The notes under the pieces are model-generated. The model saw nothing but the letters and a program-made list of their open reading frames with translations, did no database searches and had not been told where the DNA came from. Below are positions 54,293 to 62,154 of a stretch of 64,000 bases of DNA, piece after piece. Source of the DNA: BJHL01 sp040378885 (GTDB lineage: Bacteria; Planctomycetota; Phycisphaerae; Phycisphaerales; UBA1924). Position 1 is the first letter of the stretch. The number at the start of each line of letters is the position of its first letter. The stretch is taken from contig JBKDAN010000003.1 in the NCBI GenBank assembly GCA_046316615.1, positions 1 to 64,000 on the forward strand, in the 5' to 3' direction. A program made the position numbers and the translations under genes.

Positions 54293-55423
54293 ATGCCCGC
54301 AAGGCCAGCCCTCGTCGTCACATCGATCGCGGGCGACACCAATCCCATCCTGCAGCAACTCGCCCGTGGAGCCCACGCCGCCGGTTGGCGTTTTCTCATC
54401 ATTGGTGACACCAAGTCCCCGGCGACCTTCTCGCTGGCACACTGCGAGTTCCTCAGCATCGCCGACCAAGTCGCGTGGAGCGGCTCGCACAACCTCACCT
54501 ACGCGTCGCTCTGCCCCACCAAGCACTACGCCCGCAAGAACATCGGCTACCTCGAAGCCATCCGCGCTGGCGCACCCTTCATCGTCGAGACCGACGATGA
54601 CAACCAGCCCAACGAGTTTGTCACGCCAGACCCACGCAGCGAGCACAAGCAGCATCACGCCGCCTTTTTCGCCCCGCGTTCGCCGAGCCGTTCCGCCAAA
54701 GTGCTTCGCGATCACGGCTGGCTCAACGTCTATCGCTACTGGAGCGCAACCGACATCTGGCCACGAGGCTTTCCGCTCGAATGCGTGCAGCAAAGCGTCC
54801 CGAGTCTTGCCGACACGCCCGCGCAGCCCATTGCCTGTCCCATTCAACAAGGCCTCGCCGACGAAAACCCCGACGTCGACGCCATCTACCGCCTCACGCG
54901 ATCGCTCCCAATCTTCTTTGACTCCCACGACGACATCGCCCTCGCCCACGGCACCTGGTGCCCCTTCAACAGCCAGAACACAACGTTCTTCCCGCAAGCC
55001 TTCCCACTCCTCTACCTCCCCGCGCTCTGCAGTTTTCGCATGACCGACATTTGGCGAAGCTTCATCGCCCAGCGCATCTGCCACGTCAACGGCTGGCCCA
55101 TCCTCTTCCACAACGCCACCGTGCGCCAACTCCGCAACGACCACAACCTGATGCGCGACTTCGAAGACGAAGTGAGCGGCTACACCAACAACTCCAAAAT
55201 CTGCACCGCGCTCGCCACGCTCGATCTGCCGCCGGGCGAGCACCACCTCGCAGCCAATCTCCGCGCCTGCTACGCCCACCTCGTCGCGCAAGGATTCCTG
55301 CCCCCTGGCGAGCTCGATCTGCTCAATGCTTGGCTTCACGACCTCGCGCGCGTTCGCAGTATCGCTGCAAGCGTGCTGGTGGAAACCACGCTCCCGCGCA
55401 AACGAGCGGAGAAAGAAGTTTGA
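54293..55423 (+). CDS. STELLO-family glycosyltransferase-like protein
   Basis: A 376-residue protein like the STELLO (formerly DUF288) family known from plant Golgi proteins that support cellulose synthase. It begins ALVVTSIAGDTNPILQQLAR, then FLIIGDTKSPATF, YARKNIGYLEAIRAGAPFIV with ETDDDNQPNEF (the putative metal-sugar DDD motif), VYRYWSATDIWPRGFPLE and FFDSHDDIALAHGTWCPFNS, and a Trp-rich tail (TDIWRSFIAQRICHVNGWPI). There is no signal or membrane segment, so it probably acts in the cytoplasm on a nucleotide sugar or lipid. It is followed by a GT2 gene, suggesting a small surface-polysaccharide unit. Confidence 0.8.
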   Translation: MPARPALVVTSIAGDTNPILQQLARGAHAAGWRFLIIGDTKSPATFSLAHCEFLSIADQVAWSGSHNLTYASLCPTKHYARKNIGYLEAIRAGAPFIVETDDDNQPNEFVTPDPRSEHKQHHAAFFAPRSPSRSAKVLRDHGWLNVYRYWSATDIWPRGFPLECVQQSVPSLADTPAQPIACPIQQGLADENPDVDAIYRLTRSLPIFFDSHDDIALAHGTWCPFNSQNTTFFPQAFPLLYLPALCSFRMTDIWRSFIAQRICHVNGWPILFHNATVRQLRNDHNLMRDFEDEVSGYTNNSKICTALATLDLPPGEHHLAANLRACYAHLVAQGFLPPGELDLLNAWLHDLARVRSIAASVLVETTLPRKRAEKEV

Positions 55424-55584
55424 ATTTGCAGCCCAAAGCGCGGCCGAAACGCGCCATTACAATGTGCTGCGATCAGCGTCCGTGCGAGTCGCTCCTGCAT
55501 CACAGCACCTGACAGCGCACACACGTGCGAGTCATCCTTGTTGCATCGCACCGAGACGTGCAGCCCCATCTTCATCGTCCGTTC

Positions 55585-56370
55585 ATGCTGTCCGCTTCGT
55601 CCATCTCCATCGCCCCAGCCGCTTCGCCAGCCTCACCCTCTGCTGCACCGAACGCCGCCGCGCCCGTCAAGTCCCTGCGCATCTCTCTCTGCCTGCTTGT
55701 CTGGAACGAACTCGAAGGCTGCAAACTCGACGTGCCGGGCCTGCCTCTCGACCAGTTCGACGAAGTCTTCGCCGTCGATGGCGGCAGCACCGACGGCACC
55801 ATCGAGTACCTCCAAAGCCGCGGCATAACCGTGCACGCTCAGCGCAACCGCGGCTACAACGCCGCCATCATCCAGTGCTTCGAACACTGCACGACCGACG
55901 CACTCGTGCTCTACCACCCCAAAGGCAGCATCGAGCCCATCGAAGTCCTCCGCTGCAAACAGATGCTCGCAAACGGCTGTGATCTCGCCATCGCCAGCCG
56001 CATGATCCAAGGCGGCCGCAACGAAGAAGACACCAAACTGCTCCGCCCACGCAAGTGGTTTGTCCAATCCCTCGCCTTGCTCGCTGCTGCACTCTGGAAA
56101 CGCAGCACATCCCGGCAGCCCATCGTCTGGGACGTCCTCCACGGCTTCCGCGGCATGCGCCGCGACAACTTCTTCGCCATCGATCCGCTGCCTACCGGCG
56201 TCTCGCTCGATCTCGAAATGGTCGCCCGCAGTTATCGCAAAGGCTTCCGCATCACCGAGTTCCCCAGCATCGAAAAGCCCCGCCCCCACGGCGCCACCCA
56301 CTTCGCCGCCTGGCCCACAGGCAAGAAGTTGCTCAAGTACGTGTGGCACGAGCTGCATCGCGCCGCCTGA
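55585..56370 (+). CDS. GT2-family glycosyltransferase lacking the usual DxD motif
   Basis: A 261-residue protein of the dolichyl-phosphate-sugar synthase type: SLRISLCLLVWNELEGCKLD, FDEVFAVDGGSTDGTIEYLQ, TVHAQRNRGYNAAIIQCFEH, and a C-terminal VSLDLEMVARSYRKGFRITE with FPSIEKPRPHGATHF. Where active enzymes have the D-A-D sugar-nucleotide motif it reads LVLYHPKGSIEP. That may define a variant subfamily or lost activity. An Ala/Ser/Pro-rich leader of about 35 residues precedes the fold. ATG 55585 is preferred over an in-frame GTG/ATG upstream. It ends beside the convergent paralogue pair. Confidence 0.83.
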   Translation: MLSASSISIAPAASPASPSAAPNAAAPVKSLRISLCLLVWNELEGCKLDVPGLPLDQFDEVFAVDGGSTDGTIEYLQSRGITVHAQRNRGYNAAIIQCFEHCTTDALVLYHPKGSIEPIEVLRCKQMLANGCDLAIASRMIQGGRNEEDTKLLRPRKWFVQSLALLAAALWKRSTSRQPIVWDVLHGFRGMRRDNFFAIDPLPTGVSLDLEMVARSYRKGFRITEFPSIEKPRPHGATHFAAWPTGKKLLKYVWHELHRAA

Positions 56371-57555
56371 TTACTTCTCACGCAGTTGCTTGCGCAGGTA
56401 ATCATGCCGCCATTCGTCCGACGGATCATCACCCCACACCTGATCCGCTGCATACACCCGCGCATACGCCTCACGCTCCGCAGGTGTCAGTGCCGCCTCC
56501 ATGTCCATCAGCGCGCGCTCCGCCAGCGTGTCAACTTCACGATCAAGTTCATGGCCTGTAAAAGGATCTCGACTCTCATCCAGCGTCTTCGCCGCAAGCA
56601 TGCGGTCATCCATCACCTGTAACTTCTGATCAATCAGCGCATCAATCTCACGCTGCAGATCGCCCAACCTACTCATCAGCTTCGCGCGAGTCTCTTCCGA
56701 CAGCCCCTCAATCGCAAACATCTCGCGCAGTCCATCGTGCTCACGCATGCTGCGCGAGCCCCAAGGCGAAAGCCGCCGTGCTCGCATCAGCCGCATCGCC
56801 TTGCGCCCCGCCTCGGGAGCGATCTCCATCAATCCGCGATATCCCTTCACCTGCATCTGTGCCACCACCAGCAAGCGCTCACTGGACTTGCCTGCCGCCG
56901 TGTTCTGCTGTTCGTACGAAGCGCGGTCCAGCCGCAGCTTGTCATACTCCGCCACGCTCACAAGCCACGCCCGCAGCGCCGCGTCATGATCACGCTCCCA
57001 CGTGATCAACTTCGCCTTGAGTGCCGGATACTCATCTTCATCCACACCGGCAATCGCCAGCGCACCGCCCGGATCAAAGTCCAGCCGCACGTCCCACCGC
57101 CCCGCAGGTCCCGTCAGCAGGCGCGTCCGACTCATCTCAAACCGCCGCCATCCCTCCACCTGCTCCGGATTGGCATCATCCACCACCGCCCAGCAGTTCT
57201 CCAGCCACTGCATCTCCGCGGCACGCATCTTCTCCTTGTGCTGCTCGTTCGTCATCGTCGGCGGAGTCTTCAGCGCAATACGCCGCCGTTCCGCCCGTCG
57301 ATACTCCCACGTCACCTCGCGCATTCGCGTGATGGTGTCCGTCGTAAGTTGCTCAATCGCTTGCTGCTGCTCGGGCGTCGCGTCGATGTACTCCGCCAGC
57401 AGCATCACGTCTTCACGCGTCGCCGGCTGCACAGGCATCCACTCGGTCCCTGCCGGCCGGGGCGACACCTGCGCCATCGCGATACTCACCCACAGCGTCC
57501 ATGCACCTGCGATACCCACACCGACAGCGCTCTTTCCCCGCATCATGAGATTCAC
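56371..57555 (-). CDS. Secreted helical protein of unknown function, paralogue 2
   Basis: A 394-residue exported protein (signal VGIAGAWTLWVSIAMAQ) that is nearly all alpha-helical and rich in Arg, Glu and Ala. It shares a segment with the gene upstream: PEQVEGWRRFEMSRTRLL here against PEQANDGWPKFERSRRRLLL there, and an early DATPEQQQAIEQLTTDTITR that recalls the LTxxQ motif of Spy/CpxP-like periplasmic helical proteins. I cannot give a function. Its start overlaps the upstream paralogue's stop by four bases, so the two are co-translated and may form a complex. Confidence 0.8.
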   Translation of the reverse strand: MNLMMRGKSAVGVGIAGAWTLWVSIAMAQVSPRPAGTEWMPVQPATREDVMLLAEYIDATPEQQQAIEQLTTDTITRMREVTWEYRRAERRRIALKTPPTMTNEQHKEKMRAAEMQWLENCWAVVDDANPEQVEGWRRFEMSRTRLLTGPAGRWDVRLDFDPGGALAIAGVDEDEYPALKAKLITWERDHDAALRAWLVSVAEYDKLRLDRASYEQQNTAAGKSSERLLVVAQMQVKGYRGLMEIAPEAGRKAMRLMRARRLSPWGSRSMREHDGLREMFAIEGLSEETRAKLMSRLGDLQREIDALIDQKLQVMDDRMLAAKTLDESRDPFTGHELDREVDTLAERALMDMEAALTPAEREAYARVYAADQVWGDDPSDEWRHDYLRKQLREK

Positions 57556-58898
57556 TTCTCCTGCTCTTCCTCATCTTCCCCGCCCCAATCACTGTAATCC
57601 CACCCGATCAGCTCCTGGTCCACGCCACCCCACGGGTCGCTGCCGTGCCGACGCTTCTCAAACGCATTCGCCAAATCCTGTTCGTTCTCAATGCCCGTCT
57701 CATACGCGTTGCGCTGCTTGTCATCGAGCATCGCCACGATCTGCTTGATCAGATCCTTCCGCACCCGCGCATCCTTCTTCTGTCGTTCCAGCCCTTCAGG
57801 CGTCTGCATGCGCTGCCACGCGGGCCGGTCATCCTTCTTGCCTGCAATCGTGTCTTCGTCCTTCTGCTTCAGGTCTTCAATCGCAAACTGCAGCAGCTTC
57901 GCGTCCGCTTCTTTCACCGCCGCGTTCAACTGCTCACGCTGCGCGTCGGTCAGGCTGCGCAGCTTCAGTACCGCCTTCACCTGCGGCAGGCGCTTGCTGG
58001 GCTGCCATTGCCACGTGTGCTCAGCCCGCAGTCGCTGCCGCATAAAGCGATCATGCGCCTCGCCCTTGAGCACTTCCGCCACCTGCCGCGCGTAGCGCAC
58101 GTGCGTCTGCCGCATCTTCTCAATGCGATCCTTGATCGTCTCCGCATCGCCCTTCGTCAGCGACGTGCCCGTCGTCCACATACCCCACTCGCTCTCCATC
58201 ACCGGCTTGGCCGCCGCGCGATATTCCTTGATCAGCGTGTCCATGCTGGTCGCATACTGCTCAAGCAGCAAGTCCAGCGATGCCATATCCGCCGCCGTCA
58301 ACTTGCTCGCCCGCAAAATACCGACAAGATCGGGCACGCCCGATTCATCACCGCCCAACATATAGCTCATCGCTTCGCCTTCCGCGGCGCTTTGCTGCTG
58401 CATGGCGTACTGCACCTGCTGCTGCACCTGCTGAATGCCGCGAAGCAGCAACCGCCGCCGCGACCGCTCAAACTTGGGCCACCCGTCATTCGCCTGCTCA
58501 GGCTCCAGCAGCGTTTTGAGGTCGTTCATCACCGACTTCTCAAGGTCAATCACTTCCGTCTTCCGCTCTTCCGCCTTCTTCTGCCACTCCTCCATCATCT
58601 TCGCCTGATCCGCCGCGTCCTCCACCGCCTCCCAGTCATCCATCGACCGATACGCCCGCAGCGTGATCGTCCGCGCCCGCGCCATCCCCGACCGCATCAG
58701 CTCAAGCGCCGCGTCCTTCTGTTCCTGCGTCAGCTTCGTCGCCTCCGTCAGGTTCTCCAAATCTTCAACCGTGAACAGGCTGCTCCCCAGCGACACCTCA
58801 TTCGCCACCGCCTCCTGCCCGCGAGCCGCTCCCGCGAACGCCACCACGCTCACCGCCGCCACCCAGCCCAGTCGCGCAAGACCATTTCCATACAGCAT
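57552..58898 (-). CDS. Secreted helical protein of unknown function, paralogue 1
   Basis: A 448-residue exported protein with a signal ending GAARGQ and mostly helical sequence, including TKLTQEQKDAALELMRSGMA and RSLTDAQREQLNAAVKEADA, both with LTxxQ-like motifs. It carries PEQANDGWPKFERSRRRLLL, shared with the following gene. A Gln-rich patch (IQQVQQQVQYAMQQQSAAEG) and an acidic C-terminus (DYSDWGGEDEEEQEK) are notable. It is the first gene of a two-gene unit. A 132-base gap separates it from the divergent GH57 gene. Confidence 0.8.
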   Translation of the reverse strand: MLYGNGLARLGWVAAVSVVAFAGAARGQEAVANEVSLGSSLFTVEDLENLTEATKLTQEQKDAALELMRSGMARARTITLRAYRSMDDWEAVEDAADQAKMMEEWQKKAEERKTEVIDLEKSVMNDLKTLLEPEQANDGWPKFERSRRRLLLRGIQQVQQQVQYAMQQQSAAEGEAMSYMLGGDESGVPDLVGILRASKLTAADMASLDLLLEQYATSMDTLIKEYRAAAKPVMESEWGMWTTGTSLTKGDAETIKDRIEKMRQTHVRYARQVAEVLKGEAHDRFMRQRLRAEHTWQWQPSKRLPQVKAVLKLRSLTDAQREQLNAAVKEADAKLLQFAIEDLKQKDEDTIAGKKDDRPAWQRMQTPEGLERQKKDARVRKDLIKQIVAMLDDKQRNAYETGIENEQDLANAFEKRRHGSDPWGGVDQELIGWDYSDWGGEDEEEQEK

Positions 58899-59030
58899 GT
58901 TTCACCCTTTCCCGTTGTACCCAGCCCGTGCCCTCATACAGGCGCCCACAGCCTACCACATACAAGACCCCGCCGCAACCCCGCCGTCCGGCCTTCCCCA
59001 CGCTCTTCCCACCTCCTGTATACTGCCCCC

Positions 59031-60335
59031 ATGGCCAGCATCTGCTTCTACTTCGAGGTCCACCAGCCCCACCGCCTCCGCCGCTACAGCGTCTTTGATC
59101 AAGACCCCTTCTACTTCGACGACACCAAGAACGGCGAGATCTGCAAAAAGGTCGCCGACAAGTGCTACCGCCCCGCGACCCGGCTCATTCTCGACCTCGT
59201 GAAGCGCCACAAGGGCAACTTCCGCGTCAGCTACGCCATCACCGGCACCGTGCTCGACCAGCTCGAACGCTGGGCGCCCGATGTCATCGCGACCTTCCAG
59301 GAACTCGCGAAGACCGGCTGCTGCGAATTCGTGGGCGAGACCTACTTCCACTCGCTCAGCGCTCTCTACTCGCGCGTCGAGTTTGACGAGCAGGTGCAGA
59401 TGCACACCAACAAAATCCAGGAGCTCTTCGGCCAGACGCCCCGCGTCTTCCGCAACACCGAGCTCATCTACAACAACGACCTCGCCTGGCACGTCAGCAA
59501 CATGACCGACAAAGACGGCAACCGCCGCTTCAAGGGCATGCTCTGCGAAGGCGTCGATCGCCACCTGGGCTTCCGCAAACCCACGTACGTCTACGCGCCG
59601 CCGGGCAAGCCCATCGGCCGCGACAACAAGCCCTTCGGCCTCCTCCTCAAGAACTACCGCCTCAGCGACGACATCGCCTTCCGCTTCAGCAACCGCGGCT
59701 GGGCCGAGTGGCCGCTGAGCGCCGAGAAGTTCGCCCAGTGGGTCAATCAGATCAACGGCGACGGCTACCTCTGCAACCTCTTCATGGACTACGAAACCTT
59801 CGGCGAACACCAGTGGGCCGACACCGGCATCTTCGAGTTCCTCGCCGCCCTGCCCGAGAAGGTCTTCGACGTCGCCAAGAAGGCCAACGGCGAAACCGAG
59901 AACCACTTCATCACCCCCAGCATGGCCTTCGACCAGTTCGCCGCCGTGGGCGAGTACGACGTCCACGACTACATCAGCTGGGCCGACACCGAGCGCGACC
60001 TCTCCGCCTGGCGCGACAACGCCATGCAGCACAACGCCCTCAACGAAACCTTCGCCCTCGAGAAGGCCGTCAAGGACGCTTACCAAAAGGCCATGATCGC
60101 CGGCGACCAGAAACAACGCCACGACGCCTGGCACCTGCTCAACGACTGGCGCAAACTCACCACCAGCGACCACTTCTACTACATGTGCACCAAGTACTTC
60201 GCCGACGGCGACGTCCACAAGTACTTCAGCCCCTACGACAGCCCCTACGACGCCTACATCAACTTTATGAACGTCCTCGACAACCTCCGCACAAGACTCG
60301 ACGTGGTCACCGAACCCGCCGCTGTCAAACGGTAA
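59031..60335 (+). CDS. Glycoside hydrolase family 57 enzyme (alpha-amylase/glucanotransferase type)
   Basis: A 434-residue GH57 enzyme. It starts MASICFYFEVHQPHRLRRYS (the HQP motif), then CCEFVGETYFHSLSALYS, VFRNTELIYNNDLAWHVS (candidate catalytic Glu), FMDYETFGEHQWADTGIFEF (candidate Asp and the G-EH motif) and a helical C-terminal part. Members act on alpha-1,4-glucans such as glycogen or starch inside the cell. Without a signal peptide it is probably cytoplasmic and used in glycogen turnover. Length is near the shorter family members. ATG 59031 begins the HQP domain; sequence upstream belongs to the opposite-strand gene. Confidence 0.94.
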   Translation: MASICFYFEVHQPHRLRRYSVFDQDPFYFDDTKNGEICKKVADKCYRPATRLILDLVKRHKGNFRVSYAITGTVLDQLERWAPDVIATFQELAKTGCCEFVGETYFHSLSALYSRVEFDEQVQMHTNKIQELFGQTPRVFRNTELIYNNDLAWHVSNMTDKDGNRRFKGMLCEGVDRHLGFRKPTYVYAPPGKPIGRDNKPFGLLLKNYRLSDDIAFRFSNRGWAEWPLSAEKFAQWVNQINGDGYLCNLFMDYETFGEHQWADTGIFEFLAALPEKVFDVAKKANGETENHFITPSMAFDQFAAVGEYDVHDYISWADTERDLSAWRDNAMQHNALNETFALEKAVKDAYQKAMIAGDQKQRHDAWHLLNDWRKLTTSDHFYYMCTKYFADGDVHKYFSPYDSPYDAYINFMNVLDNLRTRLDVVTEPAAVKR

Positions 60336-60341
60336 AGGCAG

Positions 60342-60600
60342 GTTCACCGCGGAGCCCGCGGAGAACGCAGAGCCAAGACAGGGTTTCACCACAAAGACAC
60401 AAAGAGCACAAAGAAAAAGGCAGGCGTTGTGATAGGGTTTGTGCCCGATCGCAACGCCTGCCTTTCTGCCTTGAACACATGCATTCCTGTCTTGAACCCT
60501 GTCTTTCCTGTCTTGAACCCTGTCTTCAACTCCGCGCTCTCCGCGCTCTCCGCGGTGAACCTCTTCGCCTTTCTTCGAGCCCTTCGCATCTTCGCGTTGA
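60342..60600. repeat. Nested inverted-repeat element with 9-base periodic segments
   Basis: This fills the gap after the GH57 gene. Outer arms GTTCACCGCGGAG (60342-60354) and CTCCGCGGTGAAC (60548-60560) are perfect inverted repeats. Inner arms AAGGCAGGCGTTG (60417-60429) and CAACGCCTGCCTT (60452-60464) are also perfect. Between them are direct repeats of CCTGTCTTGAACCCTGTCTT and an A-rich CACAAAGA-type run. The right part has CTCCGCGCT units in 9-base phase, then CTTCGC-type units. It carries no believable coding frame. Confidence 0.88.
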
Positions 60601-60607
60601 ACGCTTC

Positions 60608-61234
60608 TCACAGAGCCTTACTCAAGATCACGCTGCGGTAGTTCGTGTAAGGCCACTGCCAGTGCTCGACGAAGCGATACCCGCGCCGCATGTAGAAGTT
60701 CATGAGGTCTGTGTCGGGCTCCGCCATGCTCAGGCCTAGTTCCTTGGCCTTGTCTTCACTCGCGCGGCGTTCGACCGTTCCCAGCAGCATCTGGCCGATG
60801 CCGCAGCCTTGATAATCCGGGTCCACCGCGAACTGGCTGAACCACGCCACGTCAGGGCGGTGGAACCACGCCGGCCCCTCGGCTTCCTCAATCTCGTGAT
60901 ACAGAATGATGCCGACGAGCTTCTGCTGCGCAACCGGCAGCACGCCCTTGTCATCTTCAGGGTCAGGCACCGGAATGTGCTCAACCGCCACCCACGCCTC
61001 GCCGCTGAACAAACGTTGCTCCGTCTGCGCATCGGTCTGCCGCCCTGCCAGCGGAGCCAGGCCCATGGCCACCTGCTTCGCGTACGCGCGGTGCAGCAAC
61101 TTGGTGATCTCGGGAATCGAGTCCGTCGGGCTCAGCCGCCGCACGGTGATATTGGGCGCGTCCGCCCGCGGCGTCGCCTGCGAGCCATTGCCCGGCTCTT
61201 TGCGTCCGTCAGATTGCGCCTTCTCGTGCGACAT
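60608..61234 (-). CDS. GNAT-family N-acetyltransferase
   Basis: A 208-residue protein with a disordered N-terminus and a GNAT domain. AWFSQFAVDPDYQGCGIGQM carries the acetyl-CoA motif (QGCGIG), followed by LLGTVERRASEDKAKELGLS and the C-terminal DTDLMNFYMRRGYRFVEHWQ. The early TDSIPEITKLLHRAYAKQVA is typical of the family. Substrate unknown. ATG 61234 is chosen; the frame runs on upstream without a conserved domain. The 260 bases between this gene and the thioesterase hold no gene that I can support, and probably contain both promoters. Confidence 0.87.
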   Translation of the reverse strand: MSHEKAQSDGRKEPGNGSQATPRADAPNITVRRLSPTDSIPEITKLLHRAYAKQVAMGLAPLAGRQTDAQTEQRLFSGEAWVAVEHIPVPDPEDDKGVLPVAQQKLVGIILYHEIEEAEGPAWFHRPDVAWFSQFAVDPDYQGCGIGQMLLGTVERRASEDKAKELGLSMAEPDTDLMNFYMRRGYRFVEHWQWPYTNYRSVILSKAL

Positions 61235-61494
61235 CGAAATGAGTGTAGTCTGTGCTCGTGCCAATTCACTGATCCTGTACCTGTTGCGAACGATCCGCCC
61301 GATGGGAAACCTGCCGCCGCCAGGGCCTGCTGCCCGCCGCGCGATTGGTTCCCGCTGTCCCGCCCTCGCCTCGCGCCGCATGAGCTGCTGGCTCACCCCG
61401 CTCACGCCGCGAATGATGCTGCGTCGGCCTTTGGGTGTGAACCCAAAACACCGACACTTCTCTTTCGCATAACTATACACCCGGTTTCATACCT

Positions 61495-61989
61495 ATGCAC
61501 TCGCCCCACCAGCCCCCAGCCACGCCGCCCGCCGGCGCTTCCGCTCCGCTCGCCAGCACATGCAGCATCCAGCTTCGCGTGCGCTACAGCGAGTGCGACC
61601 CCATGGGCGTCGCCCACCACGCCAGCTATGCCCCATGGATGGAGATGGGCCGCACCGAACTCCTCCGCGCCAGCGGCGTCAGCTACGCCAAGCTCGAAAC
61701 CGAGGGCGTCTTCCTTGTCATCGCCAAACTCGAGATCAACTACAAGCGCCCCATCCGCTACGACGACATCGTCGAAGTCCGCACCACTTGGAAAGGCGGC
61801 GGCCGCGTCAAGATCATCCACGACTACGAACTCTGGGTCATCGAACACGGCGGCCACGCCATGGGCAACATCGCCGCCACCGCAGCCAGCCCCGTCCCCA
61901 TCCTCTGCGCCACCGCCAGCACGCTGCTCGCGTGCGTTGACGCTAAAGGCGCTCTGCGAGCCCTGCCCGACTGGCTCGCAAGCGTGTAA
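61495..61989 (+). CDS. YbgC-type acyl-CoA thioesterase
   Basis: A 164-residue hotdog-fold thioesterase. The 4HBT signature is RVRYSECDPMGVAHHASYAP with the catalytic Asp, followed by WMEMGRTELLRASGVSYAKL and LEINYKRPIRYDDIVEVRTT. It probably hydrolyses short or aromatic acyl-CoA esters in the cytoplasm. Relatives of YbgC are often linked to the Tol-Pal genes, but none are nearby. ATG 61495 adds a 20-residue Pro/Ala leader before the domain. A 9-base repeat array follows downstream. Confidence 0.92.
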   Translation: MHSPHQPPATPPAGASAPLASTCSIQLRVRYSECDPMGVAHHASYAPWMEMGRTELLRASGVSYAKLETEGVFLVIAKLEINYKRPIRYDDIVEVRTTWKGGGRVKIIHDYELWVIEHGGHAMGNIAATAASPVPILCATASTLLACVDAKGALRALPDWLASV

Positions 61990-62080
61990 GCGGGTAAAGC
62001 GAACGAGGGAAAGGCCAGCAACATACTCCGCGGTGTTCCCCTCAGCGCACCGCATCTAACCCCATCGCAACTTTCCCAAT

Positions 62081-62143
62081 CTCTGCGCCCTCCGCAATCT
62101 CCGCAGACTCCGCGACCTTCGTCCCCTTCGCGATCTTCGCGTT
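62081..62143. repeat. Seven-unit 9-base repeat (CTYCGCNNN)
   Basis: CTCTGCGCC, CTCCGCAAT, CTCCGCAGA, CTCCGCGAC, CTTCGTCCC, CTTCGCGAT and CTTCGCGTT follow in strict 9-base phase between the thioesterase and dehydrogenase genes. The first five bases are nearly fixed and the last three or four vary. CTCCGCG- and CTTCGCG-type units also occur in the element at 60342-60600. Confidence 0.88.
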
Positions 62144-62154
62144 CAATCGCCGCC

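Noticed and set aside
57645..59030. Open frame extending the GH57 gene upstream by 462 codons
   Set aside because: The translation is Arg/His/Leu-rich shadow sequence antisense to the secreted paralogue; GH57 homology begins exactly at ATG 59031.
60386..60589. Small protein with TAESAESAELKTGFKTG-like repeats on the minus strand
   Set aside because: It is a translation of the nested repeat element; no start signal, and such frames are a known artefact of this repeat type.
61420..61450. Hairpin TTGGGT-GTGA-ACCCAA as terminator
   Set aside because: No T run follows on either strand and no gene ends there.
61463..61490. TTCGCATAACTATAC as a dif half-site
   Set aside because: Only one arm resembles a XerC site; the XerD arm is missing and the place does not match the skew switch.
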